The notes: a model not told the origin generated them from the letters alone. A DNA stretch of 64,000 bases from UBA1447 sp002329225 (GCA_050946835.1 JBMNVN010000001.1:372001-436000); one strand, 5' to 3'; numbered from the stretch's first letter, positions 1 to 7,640 are shown. Translations and numbers: made by a program.

Positions 1-2
1 AG

Positions 3-1349
3 TTCTTCTGGATGAATTTTTTTAACATCTCCGGCGGGCAATACGCCCGGCTCTCACTGTTTACAAGCGCTTTTGACGCCCTTGACGACCCTGTCTCGGG
101 TTTGATTATTGACAGGACAAGAACCAGATGGGGGCATTTCAGGCCTTATCTGGTTATAATGCTGCCTCTGGCAATGATTTCAACCTTTATGAGCTACACC
201 CTTTTGCCGGGCATTTCCACACCCTTTGAGGTAATGGTGCAGCTATACATCACCTGTATTCTAAGCGGACTTGCCAACTCTTACAGCAGCGCCGGCAATC
301 TTATGATTTATTTCATCACTCCCAACCCGAACGAACGCAACTTTTTGATGACACTACAGCAGTTCTTCGGGTATTTCAGCGGTTGGCTTCCCTCCGTGCT
401 TTCCATTGTAGTTACTTATCTGCCCCGTATGTACCCCGGAGTTAAGATGCAAAACATCTACCGAAACTATGCCTATTTCTTTTTTATTATCGGTGCTTTA
501 GCGGCAATTTATAAGTTTAAAAATACCCGCGAGCGCTTTCCTTTGGCCTCCCGGGAAGAAATGAGCGAAGCAAACATCCGGGAATCCGTTAAATTCGCCG
601 TTACCACAAGGCCCTTTCTTGTCGGTATTATCGCCAGCGTATTCGGAGGTCTGCAAGGGAATCTGCGCACCTCCTCCGAAAACTTTTTCTGGCTGAATAA
701 CACCGGCTCCCTAGCAAACGGCTTTCTTGCCGGCTTGCTGACGGGAATTCCAAAATACTTCATTACCCCAATCGTTCCCAAAATAATCAAACGTTTTGGA
801 GAGCGTAATGTTTATATAGCCGGAAACCTTTGGGCCTTCGTCTGTTTTATGCTTATGCTGGCTATCGGCTACACTCCCTTCGGCAAAGAACGTATGGGGT
901 TGAATGTAATTTATTTGGCAATTGCGCTGATGATAATGCAGATACCCAACGCCTCAAACAGCGTTGCCCAACGGGTTATGACTGCCGATACCTTTGACTA
1001 TATTGAATGGAAATACGGAGTGCGCAACGAGGGTCTGGTAAGCGCCGCCAACAACTGGTTCGGCAAGCTCAACGGCAGCCTGCAAGGCTACATTGCCGGC
1101 ATGGCTTATCAGCTTATCCGTTTTAAACCTCTTAAAGACAGTTACGGCAACCTTATCCCCCAAACCGACCCCCATATTCTCAGAGGAATCTGGTTGATTT
1201 TCGCCCTTGTTCCCGCCATTTCAAAACTGCTTGTGGCCGTAACATATCTGTTTTACAATGTGCACGGCAAGTTTAAAAAACAGATGGAGGCCGATTTGGC
1301 CGTCAGGAGGGCAGAAAAACTCAAAGAAGAGGAAGAAAGTTTTCAATAA
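3..1349 (+). CDS. GPH-family sugar:cation symporter (MFS), 5' end cut off by the window
   Basis: The reading frame is open to the first base, so the gene starts outside the window; the ATG at 12 is internal. The visible 448 residues begin just before the motif DDPVSGLIIDRTRTRWGHFRPYL, which matches the conserved loop 2-3 motif (DP..G...DRT.TRWG..RP) of glycoside-pentoside-hexuronide:cation symporters (MelB/XynP/UidB type). Only the first one or two of the expected twelve transmembrane helices are missing; hydrophobic segments continue to about residue 415, followed by a charged cytoplasmic tail rich in Lys and Glu. The family imports oligosaccharides or glycosides with Na+ or H+. The substrate cannot be read from this sequence. 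The GH3 and GH78 enzymes elsewhere in the window lack signal peptides and could act on imported sugars, but they are not linked to it. Confidence 0.85.
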   Translation, partial: FFWMNFFNISGGQYARLSLFTSAFDALDDPVSGLIIDRTRTRWGHFRPYLVIMLPLAMISTFMSYTLLPGISTPFEVMVQLYITCILSGLANSYSSAGNLMIYFITPNPNERNFLMTLQQFFGYFSGWLPSVLSIVVTYLPRMYPGVKMQNIYRNYAYFFFIIGALAAIYKFKNTRERFPLASREEMSEANIRESVKFAVTTRPFLVGIIASVFGGLQGNLRTSSENFFWLNNTGSLANGFLAGLLTGIPKYFITPIVPKIIKRFGERNVYIAGNLWAFVCFMLMLAIGYTPFGKERMGLNVIYLAIALMIMQIPNASNSVAQRVMTADTFDYIEWKYGVRNEGLVSAANNWFGKLNGSLQGYIAGMAYQLIRFKPLKDSYGNLIPQTDPHILRGIWLIFALVPAISKLLVAVTYLFYNVHGKFKKQMEADLAVRRAEKLKEEEESFQ

Positions 1350-1363
1350 AACAAAAATAATGG

Positions 1364-1392
1364 TTTACAAAAGCTGATTATAATGATATACT
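1364..1392 (+). promoter_or_regulatory. Sigma-A type promoter for the SPPTG surface protein
   Basis: TTTACA at 1364-1369 and TATACT at 1387-1392 are separated by 17 bp and lie 44 bp before the start codon of the next gene. The gene also has a GGAGG ribosome binding site just before its ATG. Called by eye. Confidence 0.55.
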
Positions 1393-1435
1393 TAGCATAC
1401 ACTAATACTCAATATTTATAAGTGGAGGTATTTAT

Positions 1436-1882
1436 ATGAAAAAGGTTCTTGCTGTAATGTTGGCTTTGGTTTTTGTCGGTGCTTTTGCCCTGACTGCTTT
1501 TGCCGCACTTAGCCCTGTTTCCGTTGGTGAATACAAGGTAGTAGTCGGCTCATACGCCACAGGCAAATTGGGCCCCGGGGATTACACCGTCAATCCTGAC
1601 GGCACTGTCACCCTGCGCAAGGCGGCCGAAAGCGACTACGAGTTTGAAGGCTGGAAGATTAGCGGTAAGTATGAGGTTGTTTCCGGAGATGAAAAGTCCG
1701 ATGTCTATGTAATCCGTCCGTTAAGTGACCTTAGAATTATCGAGATGTATGAGTGCGATGCAGCCGGCGATGAGGACGGATATGAGAAATCTCCTCCTAC
1801 CGGCGGCAGTATGCTTGCTCTCGGTGCTTTGGCGCTGATTTCTCTTCCCGTAGCCTATGTAGCTAAAAAACGCTCCGAATAA
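1436..1882 (+). CDS. Small secreted protein with SPPTG cell-wall sorting signal
   Basis: The 148-residue protein has an N-terminal signal peptide (Lys-Lys, hydrophobic core 4-20, probable cleavage near Ala23). A short beta-rich domain follows (about 28-105) containing FEGWKISGKYEVVSG, typical of InlB B-repeat/BACON-like surface modules. After an acidic linker come S119-P120-P121-T122-G123, a hydrophobic stretch (about 125-143) and a KKRSE tail, the three parts of a sortase sorting signal. SPxTG/PPxTG is the substrate class recognised by class B sortase of Clostridioides difficile, and a class B sortase is encoded 3.5 kb downstream. Inference: it is covalently anchored to peptidoglycan. Its own promoter and terminator make it monocistronic. 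The binding function is unknown. Confidence 0.75.
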   Translation: MKKVLAVMLALVFVGAFALTAFAALSPVSVGEYKVVVGSYATGKLGPGDYTVNPDGTVTLRKAAESDYEFEGWKISGKYEVVSGDEKSDVYVIRPLSDLRIIEMYECDAAGDEDGYEKSPPTGGSMLALGALALISLPVAYVAKKRSE

Positions 1883-1903
1883 TTAACAAACAGCTAACTC
1901 ACC

Positions 1904-1938
1904 AAGCGGCAGCCTTTAGGGTTGCCGCTTTTATTTTA
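1904..1938 (+). terminator. Intrinsic terminator after the SPPTG protein
   Basis: AAGCGGCA (1904-1911) pairs with TGCCGCTT (1923-1930) around an 11-nt loop and is followed by TTATTTTAT. Confidence 0.8.
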
Positions 1939-1951
1939 TATTTGAAATACA

Positions 1952-1977
1952 TTGACATTCGTCATTACTGTGATAAT
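1952..1977 (+). promoter_or_regulatory. Promoter upstream of the first CAP-protein locus
   Basis: TTGACA at 1952-1957 and GATAAT at 1972-1977 (or TAATAT at 1974-1979, 16-bp spacing). The same arrangement, TTGACA...TGATAATAT, occurs before the second CAP gene at 3640-3668, so the two promoters are paralogous. Confidence 0.55.
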
Positions 1978-1995
1978 ATGGAATTGGAATCGGAA

Positions 1996-2080
1996 TAGTT
2001 GCAGAGCTTTGAAAAAGGTCGGGGCACACAGAACTGACAGGAGTAAAGCGCTTTCGACTTATGACAACCGCTAACAACGG
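1996..2080 (+). promoter_or_regulatory. Degenerate c-di-GMP-I (GEMM-I)-like aptamer
   Basis: This leader occupies the same place as the intact riboswitch at 3688-3764 and aligns with it by eye. It keeps a P2-like hairpin with a GAAA loop (CTTT-GAAA-AAGG, 2007-2018), a GGGGC junction, GTAAAG in place of the receptor strand and CTTATGAC in place of the TATGG strand. Key consensus positions differ: the usual CGCAAAGC reads CACACAGA, and the P1 strands have drifted to GTTG/CAAC. No U-tract terminator follows it. It sits in front of a frameshifted gene. The reading that it is a decayed copy is inference; a different ligand specificity is the alternative. Confidence 0.4.
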
Positions 2081-2166
2081 GCCTGTGCCGTTATCGGGTA
2101 AGTAATATTGTACCTCAATCTGCTTAATTTCCTTTAAATAAAAACCGACAAAAGGAGGCGAACCGC

Positions 2167-3449
2167 ATGAAGAAAAACAAAATACTCCCCATGATACTCA
2201 TCGCTGTTCTTGTATTCGGATTAAGCGGATGGGCGGTTTCCTTCCTGGTTAATCAGGTTCGTAAAAATGATGACAATACTTCTGAATGGTCAGAAGAGTT
2301 GCCAGGGAATACAACAGCTACCGAAACTGCTTTGGGTTTTATAACAAACAGCACCTACACGGAAGAAACTGAAAATTCGAGTACAAGCCAAACCGCTGTT
2401 ACCCAAAATTCAACCGCACAGACAACAGCCACCTCTAAACCGCCTCAAACCACAAAAAAGCCCGTTCCGACTACAATCTCGACAACAAAGCCTCCCCTGC
2501 TTGTAACCCCTACAACAAAACCCCCATTGACTACAAAACCGACAACGACTAAGCCCACCCCCGTAACAACCACAAAAGCTCCGGTTCCGCCGGCTCAACC
2601 GGCTTACAGTTGCAAGCTGGATAATCTTTTAGGCAAACCTCTTTCAGACATTTTAGCCAAGTTCGGAAATCCCATAGCCAAAGAAAAAAGTGAATACGGG
2701 TTTATCTGGTATATATATCACAAAAACTATTCAAACTATATTATGGTTGGGATTCAAAACAACAGCGTAGTCGGCCTTTACAGCAACAGCCCCACTCTGT
2801 CTTTTGAAGGGCTGAAACTCGGTGTTTCAAAAAAACGGCACGGGGCAATCTTTCATCAAAATACACCGGTCCGCTAACTTCAATTCTAAAGGACAATACC
2901 GAATATGTTCTTGCCAAAATCGATCAGCGGGATGTGTTCAGCGACAATGAAAAATATATTACCGTTTTTTATGATGCCACCAAAGGGGGAGTTCTTACCG
3001 CTATTCAAATAATCGCCTTTGCCACCGAGCAAGGTTTCGGTTCTCTGCCCGCTCCGAATAACCAGATATCTGTAAGTTATGAAAGAATCTGTTTCTATTT
3101 AACAAATGCTGCTCGTGTCAGAAACTCTCTCCCTCCGGTTCGGTACGATAAAAAACTGGAAGCCGTTTGCAGAGCACATTCCCTGGATATGTTGAAACGC
3201 AACTATTTCTCACATACCACTCCGGAAGGGATAGAACCCAAACAGAGGATTCAGGCTGCCGGGATAAATTACAGAGCTTTCGGGGAAAACATCGCCAAAA
3301 ATCATCCCGGCGCCATTTCAAGCCATGAAGGCTATATGAATAACACCCGACACCGGGCAAGCATTTTGGGGAATTATACTCATATGGGAGTCGGGGTGGC
3401 AATGGGCACAACTGCCTTGCTTCAAACCCAGTTGTTTATCAGATACTGA
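2167..3449 (+). pseudogene. Frameshifted CAP/SCP-domain secreted protein (first of two paralogues)
   Basis: Two frames together reproduce the neighbour at 3891-5246: an N-terminal membrane anchor, a Thr/Pro/Lys-rich linker, a CAP-associated N-terminal domain and a CAP (SCP/PR1) domain. The first frame stops at 2877; the rest runs in another frame to 3449. Alignment with the intact copy shows one base missing near the A7 tract at 2829-2835; adding one A restores a continuous protein of about 427 residues. The zero-frame codons there are TCA AAA AAA, so a -1 slip on A AAA AAA would also join the frames. The CAP His-Arg motif is present, but the Gly before it (GHR in the paralogue) is Arg. Likely a recent pseudogene or a slippage-variable gene; an assembly error in the homopolymer is possible. 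Confidence 0.75.
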
Positions 3450-3472
3450 AATAATAATGAATAGATTTAAAA

Positions 3473-3530
3473 AGTCTTGGTACTGCAGCGAAAAACCTCA
3501 CAATCAGAATCCAAGGCTTTTTTCTTTTTT
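3473..3530 (+). terminator. Candidate terminator after the first CAP locus
   Basis: AAAAGTCTTGG (3470-3480) pairs with CCAAGGCTTTT (3511-3521) with one G-U pair around a 30-nt loop and is followed by a T-rich run to 3530. The long loop lowers confidence. Confidence 0.5.
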
Positions 3531-3639
3531 GCAGGACTCATTTTACCATTGTTCCTCTTTATATTTACCCTAAAAAAGCAATACATTGGCGAATTTCTTA
3601 ATTTCATAGGGCTTTCTTCATTTTTTTTAGATAAAACGC

Positions 3640-3666
3640 TTGACATCCGACATTTTGTATGATAAT
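3640..3666 (+). promoter_or_regulatory. Promoter of the riboswitch-controlled CAP gene
   Basis: TTGACA at 3640-3645 with GATAAT at 3661-3666 (or TAATAT at 3663-3668, 17-bp spacing). Transcription would begin near 3673-3676, just before the aptamer. Confidence 0.6.
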
Positions 3667-3687
3667 ATCATGGTGAAAATCGAATAT

Positions 3688-3764
3688 TTGGCAAACCTGT
3701 CGAAAGGCAGGGGCGCAAAGCTAAAGGGCCTAAAGGTTTTTGACCTATGGCAGCCAGTTGCCGG
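3688..3764 (+). promoter_or_regulatory. Cyclic-di-GMP-I riboswitch aptamer (GEMM-I)
   Basis: All landmark elements of the class are present in order: GGCAAACC (3690-3697); P2 CCTG/CAGG capped by a GAAA tetraloop (3702-3705); GCGCAAAGC (3713-3721); the tetraloop-receptor strands CCTAAAG (3729-3735) and TATGG (3746-3750); and CAGCCAGTTGCC (3751-3762). P1 is GGCAA (3690-3694) with TTGCC (3758-3762). The 3' strand CAGTTGCC (3755-3762) is also perfectly complementary to GGCAACTG (3821-3828), the 5' arm of the following terminator. Ligand binding would hold the P1 strand, leave the terminator free to form and switch the downstream CAP gene off; without ligand the antiterminator forms. The mechanism is inferred from base pairing. 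Confidence 0.93.
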
Positions 3765-3818
3765 ACAGTATTCACTTTTTGTTATTTTGTTATGTGACGA
3801 TACTTCTGTATTTGCTTT

Positions 3819-3857
3819 CAGGCAACTGATTTTAGTCGGTTGCCTGTTTTGTTTTTT
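3819..3857 (+). terminator. Riboswitch expression platform: intrinsic terminator
   Basis: CAGGCAAC (3819-3826) pairs with GTTGCCTG (3839-3846) around a 12-nt loop, followed by TTTTGTTTTTT. Its 5' arm overlaps the 8-nt antiterminator partner of the aptamer. It ends 33 nt before the CAP gene start, leaving room for the AAAGGAGG binding site. Confidence 0.9.
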
Positions 3858-3890
3858 CAGCAATAAATTTAATGAAAGGAGGCAAACCGC

Positions 3891-5246
3891 ATGAAAACCA
3901 AACTATTTTCCCTGCTGATCATTGCCGTTCTGGTATTTTCAGTCGGCATATATGCGGTTTCCTTCCTTACCAATCCGGTCAGAGGCGGGGTAGTCCCCGT
4001 TTCAGAAGGCTCCGTAGAGCAGACTATAAATATGACTTCCGCTGAACCGGCTTCAGATTTGCCTGCGAACAGCACTGATACAAATAATTACATTGAAAAA
4101 ACTGCCATAAGGCTTAAACCCGAAGATGAGGCCACCACTAATGAGGTAACTGACGAATACACCGATACGGATACCGAGCTTGAGAGCGAGATTGAGAATG
4201 AGAGCAAGTGCGAAATTGAGATTGAGAGTGCTGCTACTACCGCTGAAGAGATAACCGCTACCGCCAAACCTCCTCAAGCAGCAAGAGTATCTCCCCAACC
4301 TGTAAAGCCCGTTGCAACACAACCTCCTCCCGCAACGACAACAAAGCCAACTCCGCCTCCAACAACCACAAAAGCCCCGGCCAAGCCTGCACAACCGGCA
4401 TACAGTTGCAAACTGGATAACCTTATCGGTAAACCTCTTGCAGACATCACCGCCCAATTCGGGAATCCTGCAGCTCAAGAGAAAAGCGAATACGGCTTTA
4501 GTTGGTATGTATATCACAAAAACTACGCCAATTTTGTTATGGTCGGTATTCAGAACAACACCGTAGTCGGTCTTTATAGCAACAGTCCCACGCTCTCCTT
4601 TGAAGGGGTGAAAGTCGGGGCTTCAAAAAGCACAGTGCGAAGCGCTTTTTCATCAAAATACACCGGACCGGTAACTTCAATTCTAAAGGGCAATACTCAA
4701 TACATTCTGGATAAAACCGATCAGCGTGATGTGTTCAGCGACAGCCAAAAATATGTTACCGTATTTTATGATACCACCAAAGGAGGAACCCTGACTGCAA
4801 TTCAAGTCATTGCCTACTCTGCTGAACAAACCCTCAAACTGCTACCCCTTCCGAGCAAACAAACTTCGGACAGTTACGAAAAACTCAGTTTTTATCTTGC
4901 CAATTCCATTCGTGTCAGGAATTCTCTTGATCCGGTACGATACGACAAAAAACTGGAAACTGTTTCCAGAGAACATTCCCAGGATATGTTAAACCGCAAC
5001 TACTTCAATCATAATACTCCGGAAGGTGTTACTCCAAAACAGAGAATTCAGGCAGCCGGAATAGATTATAGAGCCTTTGGAGAAAATATTGCCAAAAATC
5101 ATCCGAGCGCCATTTCCACCCACGAAAGCTATATGAACAGCAGCGGACACAGGGCTAACATATTGGGTAACTTTACCCATTTAGGCGTTGGGGTAGCAAT
5201 GAATGCGAATGCTTTGTATCAAACGCAACTGTTTGTAAGGTACTGA
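3891..5246 (+). CDS. c-di-GMP-regulated secreted CAP/SCP-domain protein
   Basis: The 451-residue protein has an N-terminal hydrophobic segment (about 5-27) serving as signal peptide or membrane anchor, an acidic Thr/Glu stretch (about 65-120), a Pro/Thr/Lys linker (about 125-170), a CAP-associated N-terminal domain (about 171-310, as in Bacillus YlbC) and a C-terminal CAP domain (about 336-449). In the CAP domain I see the expected pocket residues: His362 in EHSQDM, Glu398 in GENI, His411-Glu412 in STHESYM and His420 in SSGHRANIL. Bacterial CAP proteins are extracellular; their activity is mostly unknown. The Pro/Thr linker suggests it spans the wall. The c-di-GMP riboswitch directly upstream and the sortase/LCP genes directly downstream put it in a surface-remodelling context. 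It ends at a strong terminator. Confidence 0.88.
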   Translation: MKTKLFSLLIIAVLVFSVGIYAVSFLTNPVRGGVVPVSEGSVEQTINMTSAEPASDLPANSTDTNNYIEKTAIRLKPEDEATTNEVTDEYTDTDTELESEIENESKCEIEIESAATTAEEITATAKPPQAARVSPQPVKPVATQPPPATTTKPTPPPTTTKAPAKPAQPAYSCKLDNLIGKPLADITAQFGNPAAQEKSEYGFSWYVYHKNYANFVMVGIQNNTVVGLYSNSPTLSFEGVKVGASKSTVRSAFSSKYTGPVTSILKGNTQYILDKTDQRDVFSDSQKYVTVFYDTTKGGTLTAIQVIAYSAEQTLKLLPLPSKQTSDSYEKLSFYLANSIRVRNSLDPVRYDKKLETVSREHSQDMLNRNYFNHNTPEGVTPKQRIQAAGIDYRAFGENIAKNHPSAISTHESYMNSSGHRANILGNFTHLGVGVAMNANALYQTQLFVRY

Positions 5247-5261
5247 TAAAATTCAACTTCG

Positions 5262-5286
5262 GCGGGCGCAAAAGCGTCCGCTTTTT
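5262..5286 (+). terminator. Intrinsic terminator after the CAP gene
   Basis: GCGGGCGC (5262-5269) pairs with GCGTCCGC (5274-5281) with one G-U pair around an AAAA loop, then TTTTTAATT. Confidence 0.85.
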
Positions 5287-5316
5287 AATTATTCGCTTCT
5301 CTTAGTTTTTGGTGCG

Positions 5317-5345
5317 TTGACAGTTATCGGGGGAAAGCCTATAAT
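5317..5345 (+). promoter_or_regulatory. Consensus promoter of the sortase-LCP operon
   Basis: TTGACA (5317-5322), 17-bp spacer, TATAAT (5340-5345): both hexamers match the sigma-A consensus exactly. The sortase start is 42 bp downstream of the -10. Confidence 0.85.
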
Positions 5346-5387
5346 TAACCGTGAAAACTGCGCTAATTCGGAGGAACGGACAGCTAA

Positions 5388-6152
5388 ATGAATAAAAAGA
5401 AAATGTTTTGGCGAGTAGTATATGTTGTTGCAATCCTGCTTTTTTTGTTCGCTTTGGGCAGCATAATAAAGTTCTGCCTTTCTGGCCGTCCCTGGGAAGA
5501 GCAAACTACTGTAACAGACATCACTGAGACTACCACACCGGAAGATACAAGACCGGTCAATCCCATCAACTTTGATGAGCTAAAGACAATTAATGAAGAT
5601 ATTTATGCATGGATACGCATTCCGGGAACCACGGTAGATCATCCGATTTTGCAAAGTTATGAGGAGCACGACAACTTTTACTTAACCCACAATTTTGAAA
5701 AAAAATTTGACAAAGTCGGCTCTATTTACACACAGAGGAAGAACAACTTGTTTTTCAGCGACCCGAACACTGTAATATACGGTCATAATTGGGCCAACAA
5801 ACTGATGTTCGCCTCATTGTTGAGATATAAGGATCCGGACTTTTTTGAGGAGTACCGTTACATGTATATCTACACCCCGGATCGAATGCTGACCTATGAT
5901 ATCTTTGCCGCTTATGTTTATGACGACCGGCATATACTTAACTCATTTAATATGTATGACGATGAGATTTTTAAGGCATATCTGGAAAGCTGCCTTAATC
6001 CCAAGTCTATGGTGCGTAATATCCGGGAAGGAGTTACTTTGGACGTAACGGATAAAATAGTAACTCTCTCCACCTGTCCTACCGCCTCAAGAAGTGCACC
6101 TAATCGTTATTTGGTTCAGGGGGTTTTGATAAAAGATGAGCAAACGCAGTAG
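5388..6152 (+). CDS. srtB: Class B sortase
   Basis: A membrane-anchored cysteine transpeptidase that cleaves a sorting signal between Thr and Gly and links the substrate to peptidoglycan. The 254 residues show a single N-terminal transmembrane segment (about 8-30), a short Thr-rich linker, then the sortase fold with His133 (YGHNW), Cys230 (TLSTC) and Arg240 (PNRYLVQGV). The ten-residue Cys-Arg spacing and the helix insert before the Cys are class B features. Class B enzymes of clostridia recognise (S/P)PxTG, matching the SPPTG protein at 1436-1882. The last 17 bases overlap the start of the LCP gene, so the two are translationally coupled. GGAGG lies unusually far (13 nt) from the ATG. Whether it works on the SPPTG protein is inference. 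Confidence 0.92.
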   Translation: MNKKKMFWRVVYVVAILLFLFALGSIIKFCLSGRPWEEQTTVTDITETTTPEDTRPVNPINFDELKTINEDIYAWIRIPGTTVDHPILQSYEEHDNFYLTHNFEKKFDKVGSIYTQRKNNLFFSDPNTVIYGHNWANKLMFASLLRYKDPDFFEEYRYMYIYTPDRMLTYDIFAAYVYDDRHILNSFNMYDDEIFKAYLESCLNPKSMVRNIREGVTLDVTDKIVTLSTCPTASRSAPNRYLVQGVLIKDEQTQ

Positions 6153-7218
6153 AATCGAAAACAGCACCGAGAAGGTCCGAAAGAATAAAAAAACAAAGCG
6201 TTCTTTGCTTGTTATTTTTCTTGTTTTCATCGTTATTGCCCTTATTCTTGCCGGAATATATTTTGCATTTTATCAAACCGGTAAAAAGAAGATGCACCCC
6301 GAAGGAGGCATCTCCGTTATGTTGCCGGACCAAACGGAAGACGCTTACGACGATGAGGGCGGGCGCCTTGTTAAATACAAAGGGAGTACTTACCGCCTTA
6401 ACGAGAATATTGTAAGCGTTTTATGCATGGGGGTAGACAGGGAAGAATTGCCGGAAGACAGTTCCGTCCCGGGAGAAAACGGACAGGCCGACGCTCTTTT
6501 TCTTGTAACACTCGATGTCAAAACGGGTAAGACAACTGTCATCGGGCTTTCACGTGATGCTCTGGCAGATGTGGATGTATATTCTTACGGAGGAAGTTTT
6601 ATTCGGACAGACAATAAGCAGATATGCCTGGCTTACGCCTACGGCGACGGAAAGAATACAAGCGCCGAAAACGTGATGCGCTCTTTTTCCCGACTTTTTT
6701 ACGGCATGCCCCTCAAGTATTACTTTGCCATGGACTTGGAGTCGATAGCGGCTCTTAACGACTCCGTGGGCGGCGTGACTTTAACATCCTTGGAAACATT
6801 GAGACTCTCCGGCAAAATCGTCACAAAGGGAGAAGTTGTTACCCTCCTCGGCAAAGATGCAAGAGACTATGTTCAGTATCGGGATAGCAAACTTCTGGAT
6901 TCAAATAACCAGAGGATAAAACGTCAGCGGCAGTATTTGACGGAGTTTTCACAAAAGGTGTTAAAGATGACCAAGAAAAACATTTCCGTTCCCGTCAAAC
7001 TCTTCAAAAAAGTCCTTCCCTATTCCGCCACGAACCTGGAAGTGTCCGATGTTACATACCTGACAACCCGCCTGTTGGAAACAAATATCAACGGAAACTT
7101 CGACTTTAAGATTGTGAAAGGTAAAGTAGTACAAGGCAAGAAGTATGCGGAGTTTATAGTGGATGAAACCGCACTCTATGAGTTGATTTTGGAAGTGTTT
7201 TATAACAAAGTCGATTAA
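6136..7218 (+). CDS. LytR-CpsA-Psr (LCP) family glycopolymer ligase
   Basis: LCP enzymes transfer undecaprenyl-linked glycopolymers (teichoic acids, capsules) to peptidoglycan on the outer face of the membrane. The 360-residue protein has a basic cytoplasmic N-terminus, one transmembrane helix (about 23-46) and an extracellular LCP domain from about residue 92. Characteristic residues are Asp101 in MGVDRE, Asp119 in QADALFLVTLD, Arg140-Asp141 in GLSRDAL, the LNDSVGGV strand, and the RIKRQRQ segment (250-256) that holds the pyrophosphate-binding arginines. It overlaps the sortase gene by 17 bases and ends at a clear terminator, forming a two-gene operon for attaching proteins and glycans to the wall. 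A possible substrate is the polysaccharide made by the operon at 56-64 kb; that link is inference. Confidence 0.9.
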   Translation: MSKRSRIENSTEKVRKNKKTKRSLLVIFLVFIVIALILAGIYFAFYQTGKKKMHPEGGISVMLPDQTEDAYDDEGGRLVKYKGSTYRLNENIVSVLCMGVDREELPEDSSVPGENGQADALFLVTLDVKTGKTTVIGLSRDALADVDVYSYGGSFIRTDNKQICLAYAYGDGKNTSAENVMRSFSRLFYGMPLKYYFAMDLESIAALNDSVGGVTLTSLETLRLSGKIVTKGEVVTLLGKDARDYVQYRDSKLLDSNNQRIKRQRQYLTEFSQKVLKMTKKNISVPVKLFKKVLPYSATNLEVSDVTYLTTRLLETNINGNFDFKIVKGKVVQGKKYAEFIVDETALYELILEVFYNKVD

Positions 7219-7240
7219 GCCTTTATTTACATAACAAGAA

Positions 7241-7276
7241 GAGCTGTGCAGAATTTGTTTGCACGGCTCTTTTTTT
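7241..7276 (+). terminator. Intrinsic terminator of the sortase-LCP operon
   Basis: GAGCTGTGCA (7241-7250) pairs with TTGCACGGCTC (ending 7269) with a G-U pair, followed by TTTTTTT. Confidence 0.85.
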
Positions 7277-7316
7277 ATAGTGTTGCGATTGATTAATGCA
7301 TTTCACCGTAAAAATT

Positions 7317-7392
7317 GACTTTTCAATGTTATTTGCCGCTAATTTTTATGACTTTTCAAACAGATTTGATAGCTAAATCTATGACTTTTCAA
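7317..7392. repeat. Three GACTTTTCAA direct repeats with exact 33-bp period
   Basis: GACTTTTCAA occurs at 7317-7326, 7350-7359 and 7383-7392, each start exactly 33 bp after the last (about three helical turns). Units one and two also share ATTTG and TAT at matching positions, so this is a degenerate 33-bp tandem repeat. It lies in the 422-bp gap (7219-7640) between the convergent LCP and ppdK genes; apart from the two terminators I see no gene or other signal there. The function is unknown. Confidence 0.7.
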
Positions 7393-7491
7393 ACCGTCAG
7401 AATATAAAATCAAAAAACATCATTGGTGCAAACAACTTTTAAAACAGTTTAAAGATTGAGGCAAAACGCGTTAAGCTACGAATTTGCAAAT

Positions 7492-7528
7492 TAAAAAATC
7501 CGCCTACCGATTTTATTCGATAGACGGA
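7492..7528 (-). terminator. Intrinsic terminator of ppdK
   Basis: On the minus strand TCCGTCTA pairs with TAGGCGGA (one G-U pair; plus-strand 7499-7506 and 7521-7528) with a short inner CGA/TCG helix, followed by TTTTTTAAT. Confidence 0.8.
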
Positions 7529-7640
7529 TATCTTTGATATTAGCTTCAACTTTCCGCCACTGTGACGGGCAAATACACTGACCGTTTGCATTACGAAAAG
7601 CTTTCGCCTGTTCGAAGATTATAGTAGGTAAAATTAAAAA

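Noticed and set aside
1996..2166. Leader at 2.0 kb as a different known riboswitch (cobalamin, SAM, c-di-GMP-II, fluoride, THF)
   Set aside because: None of the signature boxes I know for those classes is present; the alignment to the neighbouring GEMM-I aptamer is better, though degenerate.
4053..4517. 154-residue minus-strand frame opposite the CAP protein linker
   Set aside because: A Cys/Arg-rich translation produced by the Pro/Thr codon repeats of the real gene.
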